Source: an uncultured Pelagibacteraceae bacterium (GTDB lineage: Bacteria > Pseudomonadota > Alphaproteobacteria > Pelagibacterales > Pelagibacteraceae). From it: 38,815 nt of DNA. The notes beneath the pieces are model-generated. The model was not told the origin of the DNA and made no database searches. It saw only the letters and a list, made by a program, of their open reading frames with translations. Position numbers and translations under genes: made by a program. The stretch lies in the NCBI GenBank assembly GCA_902527265.1, contig CABZNY010000011.1, positions 1 through 38,815 on the forward strand, read 5' to 3'. Shown one piece after another: positions 17,182 to 25,470 of the stretch. Position 1 is the first letter of the stretch. Every line of letters starts with the position of its first letter.

Positions 17182-18174
17182 TTACATCCCCCATCTCATT
17201 GCTGCTGTATGAACTGGAGCATCCCAATGCTTTAATATTTCATCATCACATTTAAGAAGAGTAATTGAAGCTCCTTGCATCTCAAGTGAAGTACAATAAT
17301 TTCCAACTAAACTTTTTGTTACTTCAACACCTTTAGATTGCAAAATTTGACATGCATCCTCATAAACTAAATATAATTCTGTCAAAGGAGTGCCACCCAT
17401 TCCATTTACGAAAAGTAAATTCTTTTCATTTTTTTCTGGTTTTAAATTGTCTAAAATAGCTTCTAAAATGTTACCAACTATGGTTTTTGATGGTTGAATT
17501 TTCTCTCTTTTTCTACCGGGCTCACCGTGAATACCTACGCCAAATTCCATTTCATCATCGCCTATATCAAAGGTAGGTTTTCCCGCAGCAGGAACGGTGC
17601 AACTAGTAAATGCTACTCCCATCGTACCAGCATTTTTGTTAACTTTTTCACCAAGTTTTTTACATTCATCAAGGGATCCACTATTTTCAGCTAAGGATCC
17701 AACTATTTTTTCAACCAATACAGTTGCTGCAACACCTCTTCTTCCGGTAGTAAATGTAGAATCTTCAACTGCAACATCATCGTTGGTAATAATACTATCA
17801 TTTTTACCAGAATACATTTCAGCACCCATTTCAAAGTTCATGATGTCCCCGGAATAATTTTTAACTATAAATAGAACTCCTGCACCACTATCTACATGTT
17901 CTGCTGCTGCTTGCATCTGATCTGGTGTTGGTGCTGAAAATACAAAACCTGGACACGCTGCATCTAACATTCCATGACCAACAAAACCCCCGTGCATTGG
18001 CTCATGACCACTTCCACCACCTGAAATTAAAGAAACTTTTCCATCTTTAGTTTTATTTTTTCTAGATACAAAACTAGGGTCTAAATTGACATTTATAATA
18101 TCACTATGTGCCTTGCCGAAGCCTGTAAGGCTCTCTTTTAGAAAATCATCGTTATTATTTATAAATTTTTTCAT
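17182..18174 (-). CDS. dhaK: Dihydroxyacetone kinase-like subunit DhaK
   Basis: This 330-residue subunit binds the ketose substrate covalently and phosphorylates it with its DhaL partner. The substrate site is visible: GGGSGHEPMHGGFVG with H57, D109 in NYSGDIMNFEM, and the hemiaminal-forming histidine H216 in GIHGEPGR. Length is a little below E. coli DhaK (356). No DhaM phosphotransferase gene is seen, so ATP is the likely phosphate donor. Relatives inside sugar operons phosphorylate erythrulose, apulose or oxo-isoapionate rather than dihydroxyacetone, so the substrate may be a C4 or branched keto-sugar. It starts eight bases after dhaL. Confidence 0.9.
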   Translation of the reverse strand: MKKFINNNDDFLKESLTGFGKAHSDIINVNLDPSFVSRKNKTKDGKVSLISGGGSGHEPMHGGFVGHGMLDAACPGFVFSAPTPDQMQAAAEHVDSGAGVLFIVKNYSGDIMNFEMGAEMYSGKNDSIITNDDVAVEDSTFTTGRRGVAATVLVEKIVGSLAENSGSLDECKKLGEKVNKNAGTMGVAFTSCTVPAAGKPTFDIGDDEMEFGVGIHGEPGRKREKIQPSKTIVGNILEAILDNLKPEKNEKNLLFVNGMGGTPLTELYLVYEDACQILQSKGVEVTKSLVGNYCTSLEMQGASITLLKCDDEILKHWDAPVHTAAMRWGM

Positions 18175-18182
18175 TTTCCCTC

Positions 18183-18809
18183 CTAATTATTTATTACTGA
18201 TTTACAAATTGTATCGATTATAAGCTGAGAAGAACGAGCTCCAGGATCTATATGTCCTTTTGCACGTTCACCTAAAAAAGAAGCTCTACCTTTTGTGGCC
18301 AACATATCTTTTGTAGATAACATTCTTTCTTCTGCAATTTTTATCACTTCATTTAAACCTGGTTTAAATTCACTTTCATTTTTTAATTCGTTTAGTTTGT
18401 CTGAAACTGGTAATAAAACATCCATCATAGTTTTTTCTCCAACATCAGCTTTTCCTCTTTCTTTCATGGCTTTAATTCCACTAATAATCATTTCACATGC
18501 TTTATTAAAATCAACATCTTTATCTAAATCAGAAGATTTAGCCATAGTCATAAAAAAAGTTCCAAATAATGCGCCTGATGATCCGCCAATACCTGACAGA
18601 ACTTTCATTGCTATCATATTTAAAGCTTTGGATAATGGTAGATCTTTAATAGCGTCTTCAAGTTCAACTACTAACTTCAAACCTCTTTGAATGTTAAAAA
18701 TATGGTCTCCATCTCCAATTTTCTGATCAAGAACCTCAATTTCTGCAGAATTTTCATCTATAACCTTTTGGACACCTTTTGCTTGAGAAATTAAAAAACT
18801 AACGCTCAT
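18183..18809 (-). CDS. dhaL: Dihydroxyacetone kinase-like subunit DhaL
   Basis: This 208-residue subunit binds the nucleotide and transfers phosphate to the substrate held by DhaK. The three metal-binding aspartates are at D28, D33 and D35 in LDQKIGDGDHIFNIQRG; the usual DHG here reads DHI. The GIGGSSGALFGTF segment is the phosphate-binding helix cap, and the C-terminal DPGARSSQL matches the family's 'DPGA.S' loop. The start is the ATG at 18809, with AAGGA eleven bases upstream, rather than a longer alternative at 18833. It overlaps the preceding ABC ATPase gene by eleven bases, tying the kinase to the transporter operon. Confidence 0.9.
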   Translation of the reverse strand: MSVSFLISQAKGVQKVIDENSAEIEVLDQKIGDGDHIFNIQRGLKLVVELEDAIKDLPLSKALNMIAMKVLSGIGGSSGALFGTFFMTMAKSSDLDKDVDFNKACEMIISGIKAMKERGKADVGEKTMMDVLLPVSDKLNELKNESEFKPGLNEVIKIAEERMLSTKDMLATKGRASFLGERAKGHIDPGARSSQLIIDTICKSVINN

Positions 18810-19806
18810 AAATTCTATTTCCTTCTTGATCAAATCTTAAAACTTTTTCATTATTCATGTCAAAATTAATTGTATCATTTGTTGATGATTTATAGTTACC
18901 TTGAATTGACACTAGTATTTCTTGGTCTTTAAAATTTAAAGCAACTACAGTTTCTGAACCTAGATTTTCAATAGAAGTAATTTTAGCTGAATAATTTCCG
19001 GTTCCTATTGTAATATTTTCAGGTCTTATTCCAAATGTGGGTACATCATTCATTCCAAATAATGTTCCAGGAAGAATATTAATTTTCGGTGATCCCAATC
19101 TTTGCGAAACATATATAGAATTAGGATTTTCATATATTTCTTCAGGAGTTCCTATTTGCACTAAATGACCCTCTTTTAAAACTCCAATTTTATCTGCTAA
19201 AGTGGTTGCTTCTGCTTGGTCATGTGTAACATAAAGTATTGTTGAATTTAGATTAGTTTGAATATTTTTTAACTCAACCCTAAGACTCTCTCTTAATTTA
19301 GCATCTAAAGATGACAGAGGTTCATCCATCAAGTATAAATTTGGCTCACGAACTAGTGCTCGTCCTATTGCAACTCTTTGCATCTCACCACCAGATAATT
19401 GTGTAGCTTTATTATTTAGTTTATTTGAAATCTTTAACATACTCGCGATACTCTCAACCTTAGTTTTTATTTCTTCTTCAGGTAATTTTCTCATTGGAGA
19501 TCTTAAAGGGAATGCTAAATTTTCATAGACACTATAGTGAGGGTATAAAGAGTATTGTTGAAACACAAAACAAACATCTCTTGAAGCTGGCTGATCTTCA
19601 GTTACAGACTCATCATTAAATAAAATACTGCCATTATCTATTTTCTCTAATCCAGCAATACATCTTAATGTAGTAGTTTTTCCAGCACCAGATGGACCTA
19701 ATAAAACAAAAAACTGTCCATCCTCTATGGTAAAATTTATATCGTGCAAAGCCTCAATTTTTTTATTATAGGTTTTAGATAAATTTTTTAATTCTATTTT
19801 TGCCAT
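18799..19806 (-). CDS. ABC transporter ATP-binding protein, sugar type (MalK/UgpC-like), first of two
   Basis: This 335-residue ATPase powers a carbohydrate importer. Walker A GPSGAGKT is at residues 37-44, the signature is LSGGEMQRVAIGRALV, Walker B is LYLMDEPLSSLDA, and the switch histidine is in ILYVTHDQAEA. A C-terminal TOBE region (about 240-335, with FGIRPENITIG) marks the MalK/UgpC class. It starts on the last base of the other ATPase gene (overlap 19806) and itself overlaps dhaL. The two ATPases are clearly different proteins and probably form a heterodimer, as in the rhizobial glycerol system GlpST. Confidence 0.95.
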   Translation of the reverse strand: MAKIELKNLSKTYNKKIEALHDINFTIEDGQFFVLLGPSGAGKTTTLRCIAGLEKIDNGSILFNDESVTEDQPASRDVCFVFQQYSLYPHYSVYENLAFPLRSPMRKLPEEEIKTKVESIASMLKISNKLNNKATQLSGGEMQRVAIGRALVREPNLYLMDEPLSSLDAKLRESLRVELKNIQTNLNSTILYVTHDQAEATTLADKIGVLKEGHLVQIGTPEEIYENPNSIYVSQRLGSPKINILPGTLFGMNDVPTFGIRPENITIGTGNYSAKITSIENLGSETVVALNFKDQEILVSIQGNYKSSTNDTINFDMNNEKVLRFDQEGNRIYER

Positions 19807-20888
19807 TAATTCATAAACTCACTTTTAAGAGATCTGTCAGTCTCACCATCAAAAATAATTATGTTATTATTGGAGGGTTTTACTTGAACATTTTCATTGA
19901 TCTTAACACTTGTTGAAATATTGGTTTTTACTTTGATTTCTCCAAAATTAGTTTTAACCGTTACAATTTTTCTTGAACCTAAATATTCAACTCCAAATAC
20001 CGAACCTTTAAGACCACCCTCATTAGTAAGAGATAAATTTTCAGGACGAATTCCAAATGAGTTTTTTTTACTTTTTGATATTTCATACTGTTTAGGTATA
20101 TTAAAATCTGTACCCTCTATATTTAAAGTAGATTGTTCATTAGAAATACCTTGATCAATATTTATAAAATTCATTCCAGGGGAGCCAATAAATGATGCTA
20201 CAAATTTAGTTGCTGGTTTATTGTAGATTACTGCAGGTTCATCAGCTTGTAAGATTTCACCACCATCCATTACTGCAATACGATCAGCTAAAGACATTGC
20301 CTCTAATTGATCATGTGTTACGTAAACAGTGGTAGCGCCAATATCGATATGCAATTTCTTGAGTTCTAAACACATTAATTCTCTAAATTCAGCATCCAAA
20401 GTACCTAAAGGCTCATCCATTAAAAATGCTTTTGGCCTTCTTACTAAGGCTCTACCAAGGGCTACACGTTGTCTATCTCCACCAGATAAAGATGAAATAC
20501 TAGAGTTTAAAATATGATCAATTCTTAAAAGTTTTGCTGCCTCCTCAACTCTAGTTTTAATTTCACTTCTGCTATAACCTTGCATCTTTAGGGGAAAAGA
20601 TAAGTTATTTTTTACGTTCATATGTGGATAAAGTGCGAACAATTGAAAAACGAATGCAATATCTCTCTCAGATGCTCTTAACATTCCAACTTCTTCTTCG
20701 CCTAAGTAAATTTCTCCTGATGTTGGTAACTCTAATCCAGCAATCATTCTAAGAGTTGTTGTTTTTCCACAACCAGATGGGCCTAGCAAAACAAAGAACT
20801 CTTTATCATTAATTGTTAAATTTGAATTTTTAACTGCAGAAAAATCTCCAAATGATTTTTGTAAATTTGCTATTTTAATTTGAGACAT
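19806..20888 (-). CDS. ABC transporter ATP-binding protein, sugar type (MalK/UgpC-like), second of two
   Basis: This 360-residue ATPase has Walker A GPSGCGKT at residues 36-43, signature LSGGDRQRVALGRALV, Walker B AFLMDEPLGTLDA, the switch region TVYVTHDQLEA, and a C-terminal TOBE domain with FGIRPENLSL. It differs from its neighbour throughout the non-catalytic parts and in the signature loop (GGDRQ against GGEMQ). It starts one base after the small membrane protein ends. Together they would energise the two permeases encoded upstream. Confidence 0.95.
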   Translation of the reverse strand: MSQIKIANLQKSFGDFSAVKNSNLTINDKEFFVLLGPSGCGKTTTLRMIAGLELPTSGEIYLGEEEVGMLRASERDIAFVFQLFALYPHMNVKNNLSFPLKMQGYSRSEIKTRVEEAAKLLRIDHILNSSISSLSGGDRQRVALGRALVRRPKAFLMDEPLGTLDAEFRELMCLELKKLHIDIGATTVYVTHDQLEAMSLADRIAVMDGGEILQADEPAVIYNKPATKFVASFIGSPGMNFINIDQGISNEQSTLNIEGTDFNIPKQYEISKSKKNSFGIRPENLSLTNEGGLKGSVFGVEYLGSRKIVTVKTNFGEIKVKTNISTSVKINENVQVKPSNNNIIIFDGETDRSLKSEFMN

Positions 20889-20889
20889 A

Positions 20890-21081
20890 TTAATCCGGAA
20901 AGTGACTTGTGATTACGAAACCTATAGTTCCAACTAAAATTACAATAAATGAGTACGTATACATCCACATTGCGAATGGCTGTAACAGCATGAAAACTCC
21001 AAGTAAAATTAATACTGTAGACAAATTCTCCCAGTAAACTCTTCTAAATATTTTTCTCATTAATGACCTCTCTTCTTGCAT
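20890..21081 (-). CDS. Small two-helix membrane protein of the ABC operon
   Basis: This gene encodes about 63 residues with a basic start (MQEERSLMRKIFRRVYWEN) and two hydrophobic segments, roughly residues 20-38 and 41-57. The ATG at 21081 overlaps the permease stop (TAATG) and has GAGGA nearby; an alternative ATG at 21060 with AGAGAGG is also possible. Its place between permease and ATPase genes parallels the small DUF2160-type membrane protein of glycerol ABC operons in rhizobia, though I cannot confirm family membership. It may be an accessory subunit of the transporter. A longer reading from 21195 would lie inside the permease gene and is rejected. Confidence 0.7.
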   Translation of the reverse strand: MQEERSLMRKIFRRVYWENLSTVLILLGVFMLLQPFAMWMYTYSFIVILVGTIGFVITSHFPD

Positions 21082-22025
21082 TATTTCCTCACTGCTCCAA
21101 AAGTAATCCCTCTTAAAAGATGTTTTCTTAAAATAATTGTAAAAATCATTACTGGTAATAAAAATAAAGTTGTACCAGCACCAATTGCTGGCCAATCCAA
21201 ACCACCTTCTCCTATAATTGTAGGTATAAATGGTGGTGCTGTTTGTGCATTAAATTGGGTAAGTAAAACTGCAAATGCATATTCATTCCATGAAAAAATC
21301 ATACAAAAGATTGCTGTTGCAGCTATACCAGTCATCGCTTGTGGAAGAACAACTTTAAAGAATGCTTGAAGTCTAGAATATCCATCAATCATAGCTGCTT
21401 CTTCATATTCTTTAGGAATTTCATCCATAAATCCTTTTAGCAGCCACACTGCTAAACTTAAATTTACTACTGTATATAATATGATCATTCCAAGGTGAGT
21501 ATCCCCTAATCCTAATTTTCTATACATAATAAATATTGGAACAGCCACGGCAATTGGTGGAAACATCCTAGTAGAGAGAATAAAAAATAATAAATCATCT
21601 TTTAATGGAACCCTAAACCTTGAAAAGGCATACGCTGCTAATGCACCCAAAAATACAGATGCAAAAGTTGAACCAAATCCAATTATCATTGAATTTGAAT
21701 ATCTTCCTAAAAATTTTGATGGTCCTGTTATAACCATCTCTCTACTTCTAACTAGTTCTTCATACCAATTTTCTGGGGGTGGCAGTGAGTCAAGATATTC
21801 CTGAGATTGTCTTGATCTGTTAGTAAACAAATTAACATATCCTTCTAATGATGGTTCAAAAAATACTTCAGGTGGATAAGAAATTGCACTATTTACATTC
21901 TTGAAGCTGGTCATCACCATCCAAGAAATAGGAATTAACGTTATTACTGTATAAACAATAATAATTGTAGCAGCGAGTTTCTTTGAAAACGACGAAGGTT
22001 CTAAATATGATCTAGATGTATCCAT
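21081..22025 (-). CDS. ABC transporter permease, carbohydrate type (MalG-like)
   Basis: This 314-residue inner-membrane subunit has six hydrophobic segments and the EAA loop EEAAMIDGYSRLQAFFKVVL near residue 215, through which it contacts the ATPase. FSWNEYAFAVLLT near the C-terminus is characteristic of the MalG/UgpE group. An unusually long first periplasmic loop (about residues 45-110) lies between helices one and two. It starts on the last base of the preceding permease gene and ends on the first base of the small membrane protein gene, so these genes are translationally linked. Confidence 0.95.
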   Translation of the reverse strand: MDTSRSYLEPSSFSKKLAATIIIVYTVITLIPISWMVMTSFKNVNSAISYPPEVFFEPSLEGYVNLFTNRSRQSQEYLDSLPPPENWYEELVRSREMVITGPSKFLGRYSNSMIIGFGSTFASVFLGALAAYAFSRFRVPLKDDLLFFILSTRMFPPIAVAVPIFIMYRKLGLGDTHLGMIILYTVVNLSLAVWLLKGFMDEIPKEYEEAAMIDGYSRLQAFFKVVLPQAMTGIAATAIFCMIFSWNEYAFAVLLTQFNAQTAPPFIPTIIGEGGLDWPAIGAGTTLFLLPVMIFTIILRKHLLRGITFGAVRK

Positions 22026-22924
22026 CAGCGTTCCTTTATCTTATTCATTACTTTTACATAGACATTTCCAAAACCAAAAATAGTTACAAAAAGAATTACA
22101 GCAAAAGCTGAACTATAACCAGTTTTCCATTTTTCAAATGCTTCTCTTTTTAAATTGATTGAGGCGAGCTCTGTGGCTGAGCCGGGGCCACCGGAAGTAA
22201 GTTCCACGACCATATCAAACATTTTAAAATTCTCAATTCCCCTAAATAATAATGCTAACAATAAAAATGGTAGTACAGATGGTAGTGTGATATAAATAAA
22301 TTGTTGCCATTTACTGGCTCTATCGACTTCTGCTGCTTCATATAAATAATTTGGAACAGATCTTAGACCAGCTAAACAAATTAACATTGTAAAAGGTGTC
22401 CACATCCAAGTATCAACAATAACTATTGACCATGGCGCTAATACACTTGATCCAATCATATCAAAACTTCCAAAATCGTGAAAAAAATTAATAACATAAT
22501 TAAACAAACCTACTTGGGGATTATAAAGATAAGTCCAAAATACACCCACAACAGCTGGAGATAACATCATTGGCAATACTATTAAGGTTGTTAGTAGTTC
22601 ATTACCTTTAAATTTCCTATTTAATAATAAAGCTAAACCTAGACCTATTACTGCCTGAAGTAACAAAGTCCAAAACATAAAGTTTGCAGTAACCTGCATT
22701 TTTTCCCATATTGCTTCTTTATTAAGAACTTTTATATAATTTTTTAAACCGACAAATTGTGGTTCTCTTCCAATTTTATTTGCGTAAAAATTTGTGAAAG
22801 ACATTCTGATGGCATAAATTAAAGGGTAAATATTTATTGCTAATAAAAGAAATACTGACGGGCCAATAAAAAGCCAAGCTACAGCTTTATCAGATAGTCC
22901 TTTAAATTTTTTTTTAACGCTCAT
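22025..22924 (-). CDS. ABC transporter permease, carbohydrate type (MalF/UgpA-like)
   Basis: This 299-residue permease pairs with the MalG-like subunit. Six hydrophobic segments are visible and the EAA loop reads EAAEVDRASKWQQFIYITLP near residue 205. The start at 22924 (MSVKKKFKGL) is preferred to an upstream TTG at 22939, because the latter lies in the T-run of the terminator hairpin. No convincing ribosome site is seen. Expression likely depends on transcripts that pass the hairpin after the binding-protein gene. Confidence 0.92.
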   Translation of the reverse strand: MSVKKKFKGLSDKAVAWLFIGPSVFLLLAINIYPLIYAIRMSFTNFYANKIGREPQFVGLKNYIKVLNKEAIWEKMQVTANFMFWTLLLQAVIGLGLALLLNRKFKGNELLTTLIVLPMMLSPAVVGVFWTYLYNPQVGLFNYVINFFHDFGSFDMIGSSVLAPWSIVIVDTWMWTPFTMLICLAGLRSVPNYLYEAAEVDRASKWQQFIYITLPSVLPFLLLALLFRGIENFKMFDMVVELTSGGPGSATELASINLKREAFEKWKTGYSSAFAVILFVTIFGFGNVYVKVMNKIKER

Positions 22925-22937
22925 ATGATTTTTTAAC

Positions 22938-22970
22938 AAAAAAAGGGGAGATGATATCCCCCCTCTTTTT
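22938..22970 (-). terminator. Terminator/attenuator hairpin after the ABC binding-protein gene
   Basis: On the minus strand a G-rich arm and TCCCC form a short GC stem with a seven-base loop; flanking A and T runs extend it with one mismatch, and TTTTTTT follows. It sits between the binding-protein stop and the first permease start. As with the hairpin after dctP, it would favour transcripts carrying the binding protein alone. Confidence 0.75.
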
Positions 22971-22992
22971 TTTATATCTTCAAATAGTATTG

Positions 22993-24285
22993 TTAAAGTT
23001 TTCCGTCTGCTTCGAATACTTCAACCCACTCTTCAATGATTTTATCTAAAGCACCTTTAGCAGTACCTTTTCCATTAACAACATAGTCATGAATAGCTTC
23101 CTGCATAGGTAACATTAACTCAACAAATGTTGGTTCTTGCCAGAAATCTTTGACAATCCCCATCGAGTCTAAGAAGCCTTGTGCATAAACTGTAGACGTT
23201 GGAAAAGATGGTGAATTTAGAACATCATTATGACATGAATATCCTCCCAAATCCCACCATTTTTGCTGTATATCTGGTCTTGCAAACCATTTAATATATT
23301 CTAATGCAAGATCTTGTTTATCTGAATATTTAACAACAGATATACCTTGACCACCTAATGTTGCAGCAGCTACATTTTGTTTTGGATTTGCAAAGAAGCC
23401 ACTAACTCTTCCGTCGCTATCTTCTTTAGAAACACCTGGCCAAAAAGCATACCAGTTCATTTGGAATGCAACTTGTCCTGATTTGTATGCATCTAAGTTT
23501 GCTACCATATAAGCATCAGAGTGTCCTGGAGGTGCACAGTCTTCATATAATTTTCTGTAAAACTCTACAGCTTCTACTGCTTGAGGAGAATTGAAAAACC
23601 CTTCCATATCATATGGTTTATTTGGATTTTCATATTCCATACCCCATGCATACATTGCAGCTGTAACACCCATTGTAATACCTTCAGATCCACGCTCTGT
23701 ATTAATGGCTGCACCATATCTTTTTTGACCATCAATTTCTCTTCCTTGGAAGAATGAACACATATCATGTAATTGATTCCAATTTGCAGGAACTCCTAGA
23801 TCATAACCGTGTTTCTTTTTGAACTCAGAATTAAGTTCTGGTCTATCAAACCAGTCTTTTCTATAAGCCCAAGCTAATGCGTCTCCCATAGCTGGTAATG
23901 CATAATAGTTTTCACTTCCTTTAGGCCAAGTTGAATATGCATAAACTGTTGCAGGTGAGAAATCATTCATTGAAATACCTTCTTTATTAAAGAAGTCATT
24001 CAATTTTACGTAGTGTCCATAAACTGCACCAGCACCAATCCATTGTGAGTCACCGATTAACAAGTCAAAAGTTTTACCTTTGTTGTTAAGTTCGTTCAAC
24101 ATACGATCTGCAAAATTTGGCCATGGCACGAATTCGAAGTTGACATCTATTCCTGTCTCTGCTGTAAACTCTTTAGTAAGTTCTTGTAAAGCATTAGCAG
24201 GGTCCCAAGCGGCCCATCCTAATGTGATTGACTTAGCATTTGAATTTGCAGAAAAAGTAAATAGAGAAACAAACAATAAAATCAT
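22993..24285 (-). CDS. ABC transporter sugar-binding protein (family 1), with start-region anomaly
   Basis: This periplasmic binding protein of the MalE/UgpB type has about 430 residues. The mature part begins KSITLGWAAWDP and contains the hinge-type DLLIGDSQWIGAGAVYG and repeated tryptophans typical of sugar sites. The frame opens at ATG 24285, giving a signal sequence MILLFVSLFTFSANSNA without any basic residue. Just upstream, a good ribosome site (AGGAG, five-base spacer) serves ATG at 24296, but that reads ATG AAA AAA TAA and stops on the ATG at 24285. One extra A in the six-A run would give MKKI plus the rest, a normal signal peptide. It may be a homopolymer error, a coupled minicistron or programmed slippage. 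Ligand unknown. Confidence 0.9.
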   Translation of the reverse strand: MILLFVSLFTFSANSNAKSITLGWAAWDPANALQELTKEFTAETGIDVNFEFVPWPNFADRMLNELNNKGKTFDLLIGDSQWIGAGAVYGHYVKLNDFFNKEGISMNDFSPATVYAYSTWPKGSENYYALPAMGDALAWAYRKDWFDRPELNSEFKKKHGYDLGVPANWNQLHDMCSFFQGREIDGQKRYGAAINTERGSEGITMGVTAAMYAWGMEYENPNKPYDMEGFFNSPQAVEAVEFYRKLYEDCAPPGHSDAYMVANLDAYKSGQVAFQMNWYAFWPGVSKEDSDGRVSGFFANPKQNVAAATLGGQGISVVKYSDKQDLALEYIKWFARPDIQQKWWDLGGYSCHNDVLNSPSFPTSTVYAQGFLDSMGIVKDFWQEPTFVELMLPMQEAIHDYVVNGKGTAKGALDKIIEEWVEVFEADGKL

Positions 24286-24296
24286 TATTTTTTCAT
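24285..24296 (-). other. Three-codon minicistron (Met-Lys-Lys-stop) overlapping the binding-protein start
   Basis: The sequence is ATGAAAAAATAA, overlapping the next ATG by one base (TAATG). AGGAG lies five bases before its ATG, an ideal distance, while the gene's own ATG is about 16 bases from that site. This arrangement means that the main frame needs reinitiation or a shift at the A run, unless one A was lost in sequencing. Confidence 0.6.
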
Positions 24297-24414
24297 TTTA
24301 TCTCCTATTAGTTTAATTATTCTTAAGAATAGTCTATCCAAGAAGACTTGTGCCTGCTAGTATTTTTTTTGTAAAAAATAGTTTAAGTAAAAAATTTAAA
24401 GAGAAAGGGGAATT
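24297..24414. promoter_or_regulatory. Divergent promoter region of the saccharide locus with palindromic sites
   Basis: This gap of about 120 bases separates the leftward ABC operon from the rightward isomerase-dehydrogenase pair. It holds a perfect 14-base palindrome (TATTCTTAAGAATA, 24318-24331) and, next to it, a broken inverted repeat AGTCT/AGACT (24331-24335 and 24344-24348). Such a site between divergent catabolic genes is a likely repressor operator, though no regulator gene is present in the window. A ribosome site AAAGGGGAA precedes the isomerase ATG at 24415. Confidence 0.5.
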
Positions 24415-25470
24415 ATGAACAAAATAAAAGGTCCTGCTATTTTCCTAGCACAATTTGTAGGCGAAGATGCACCATTTAATTCTTTAGATAATATTTGTAA
24501 GTGGGCATCTTCCATTGGTTACAAAGGTATACAAATTCCTAGTTGGGACGGTAGATTAATTGATTTAAAAAAAGCATCTGAAAGTAAAGATTATTGTGAT
24601 GAGGTTAAAGGAATTGCTAAATCACACAATTTAGAAATTACAGAATTATCAACTCACCTTCAAGGTCAACTTGTTGCAGTGCATCCTGCTTATGATACTG
24701 CTTTTGATGGTTTTGCTGCACCTGAAGTTAGAGGAAATCCGAAAGCAAGACAAGAATGGGCTGTGAATCAATTAATGATGGCTGCAAAGGCATCAAACAG
24801 TCTAGGGATAGATAAACATGTAACTTTTTCAGGAGCACTTGCTTGGCCTTATGTTTATCCTTGGCCACAAAGACCTGAAGGGTTAATTGAAAATGCATTT
24901 GATGAATTATCAAAAAGATGGAAGCCTATTCTTGATCACTTTGATCATAATGGAGTAGATTTATGTTATGAAATACATCCAGGTGAAGATCTTCATGATG
25001 GTGTAACTTTTGAAATGTTCTTAGAAAGAGTTGGTAATCATGAAAGATGTAATATGCTTTTTGATCCAAGTCATTATGTTCTGCAACACCTGGATTATTT
25101 AGCTCATATTGATATTTATCATGAGAAGATAAAAATGTTTCACGTTAAAGATGCTGAGTTAAACCCATCTGGGAAACAAGGTGTCTATGGTGGGTTTCAG
25201 TCTTGGGTTAATAGAGCTGGTAGATTTAGATCACTTGGGGATGGGCAAGTTGATTTTAAATCTATATTTTCAAAACTAACTTCATATGATTACGATGGTT
25301 GGGCAGTTCTTGAATGGGAATGCTGTCTTAAACATCCAGAAGATGGAGCAAGAGAGGGAGCAGAATTCATAAAAAATCACATTATTAATACAACAGAAAA
25401 AGCTTTCGATGATTTTGCAGGCAGTGGAGCTGACCATGAAGCAAATAAAAAAATGCTTGGCATTAATTAA
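24415..25470 (+). CDS. Sugar phosphate isomerase/epimerase-like TIM-barrel protein
   Basis: This 351-residue protein has the xylose-isomerase-like TIM barrel. The four expected metal ligands are visible: E186 in CYEIHPGED, D217 in LFDPSHYVLQ, H243 in FHVKDAE and E300 in VLEWECC. It should isomerise or epimerise a keto/aldo sugar or a sugar acid with a divalent metal. It is divergent from the ABC transporter operon and overlaps the Gfo/Idh/MocA dehydrogenase by one base. The set isomerase, dehydrogenase, DhaKL-type kinase and ABC importer resembles routes for erythritol, apiose or inositol-like compounds, but does not match one known route fully. Confidence 0.88.
   Translation: MNKIKGPAIFLAQFVGEDAPFNSLDNICKWASSIGYKGIQIPSWDGRLIDLKKASESKDYCDEVKGIAKSHNLEITELSTHLQGQLVAVHPAYDTAFDGFAAPEVRGNPKARQEWAVNQLMMAAKASNSLGIDKHVTFSGALAWPYVYPWPQRPEGLIENAFDELSKRWKPILDHFDHNGVDLCYEIHPGEDLHDGVTFEMFLERVGNHERCNMLFDPSHYVLQHLDYLAHIDIYHEKIKMFHVKDAELNPSGKQGVYGGFQSWVNRAGRFRSLGDGQVDFKSIFSKLTSYDYDGWAVLEWECCLKHPEDGAREGAEFIKNHIINTTEKAFDDFAGSGADHEANKKMLGIN

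Noticed and set aside
21082-21195. Extended start of the small membrane protein
   Set aside because: It lies inside the MalG-like permease gene and adds residues with no membrane or signal character; ATG 21081 overlaps the permease stop.
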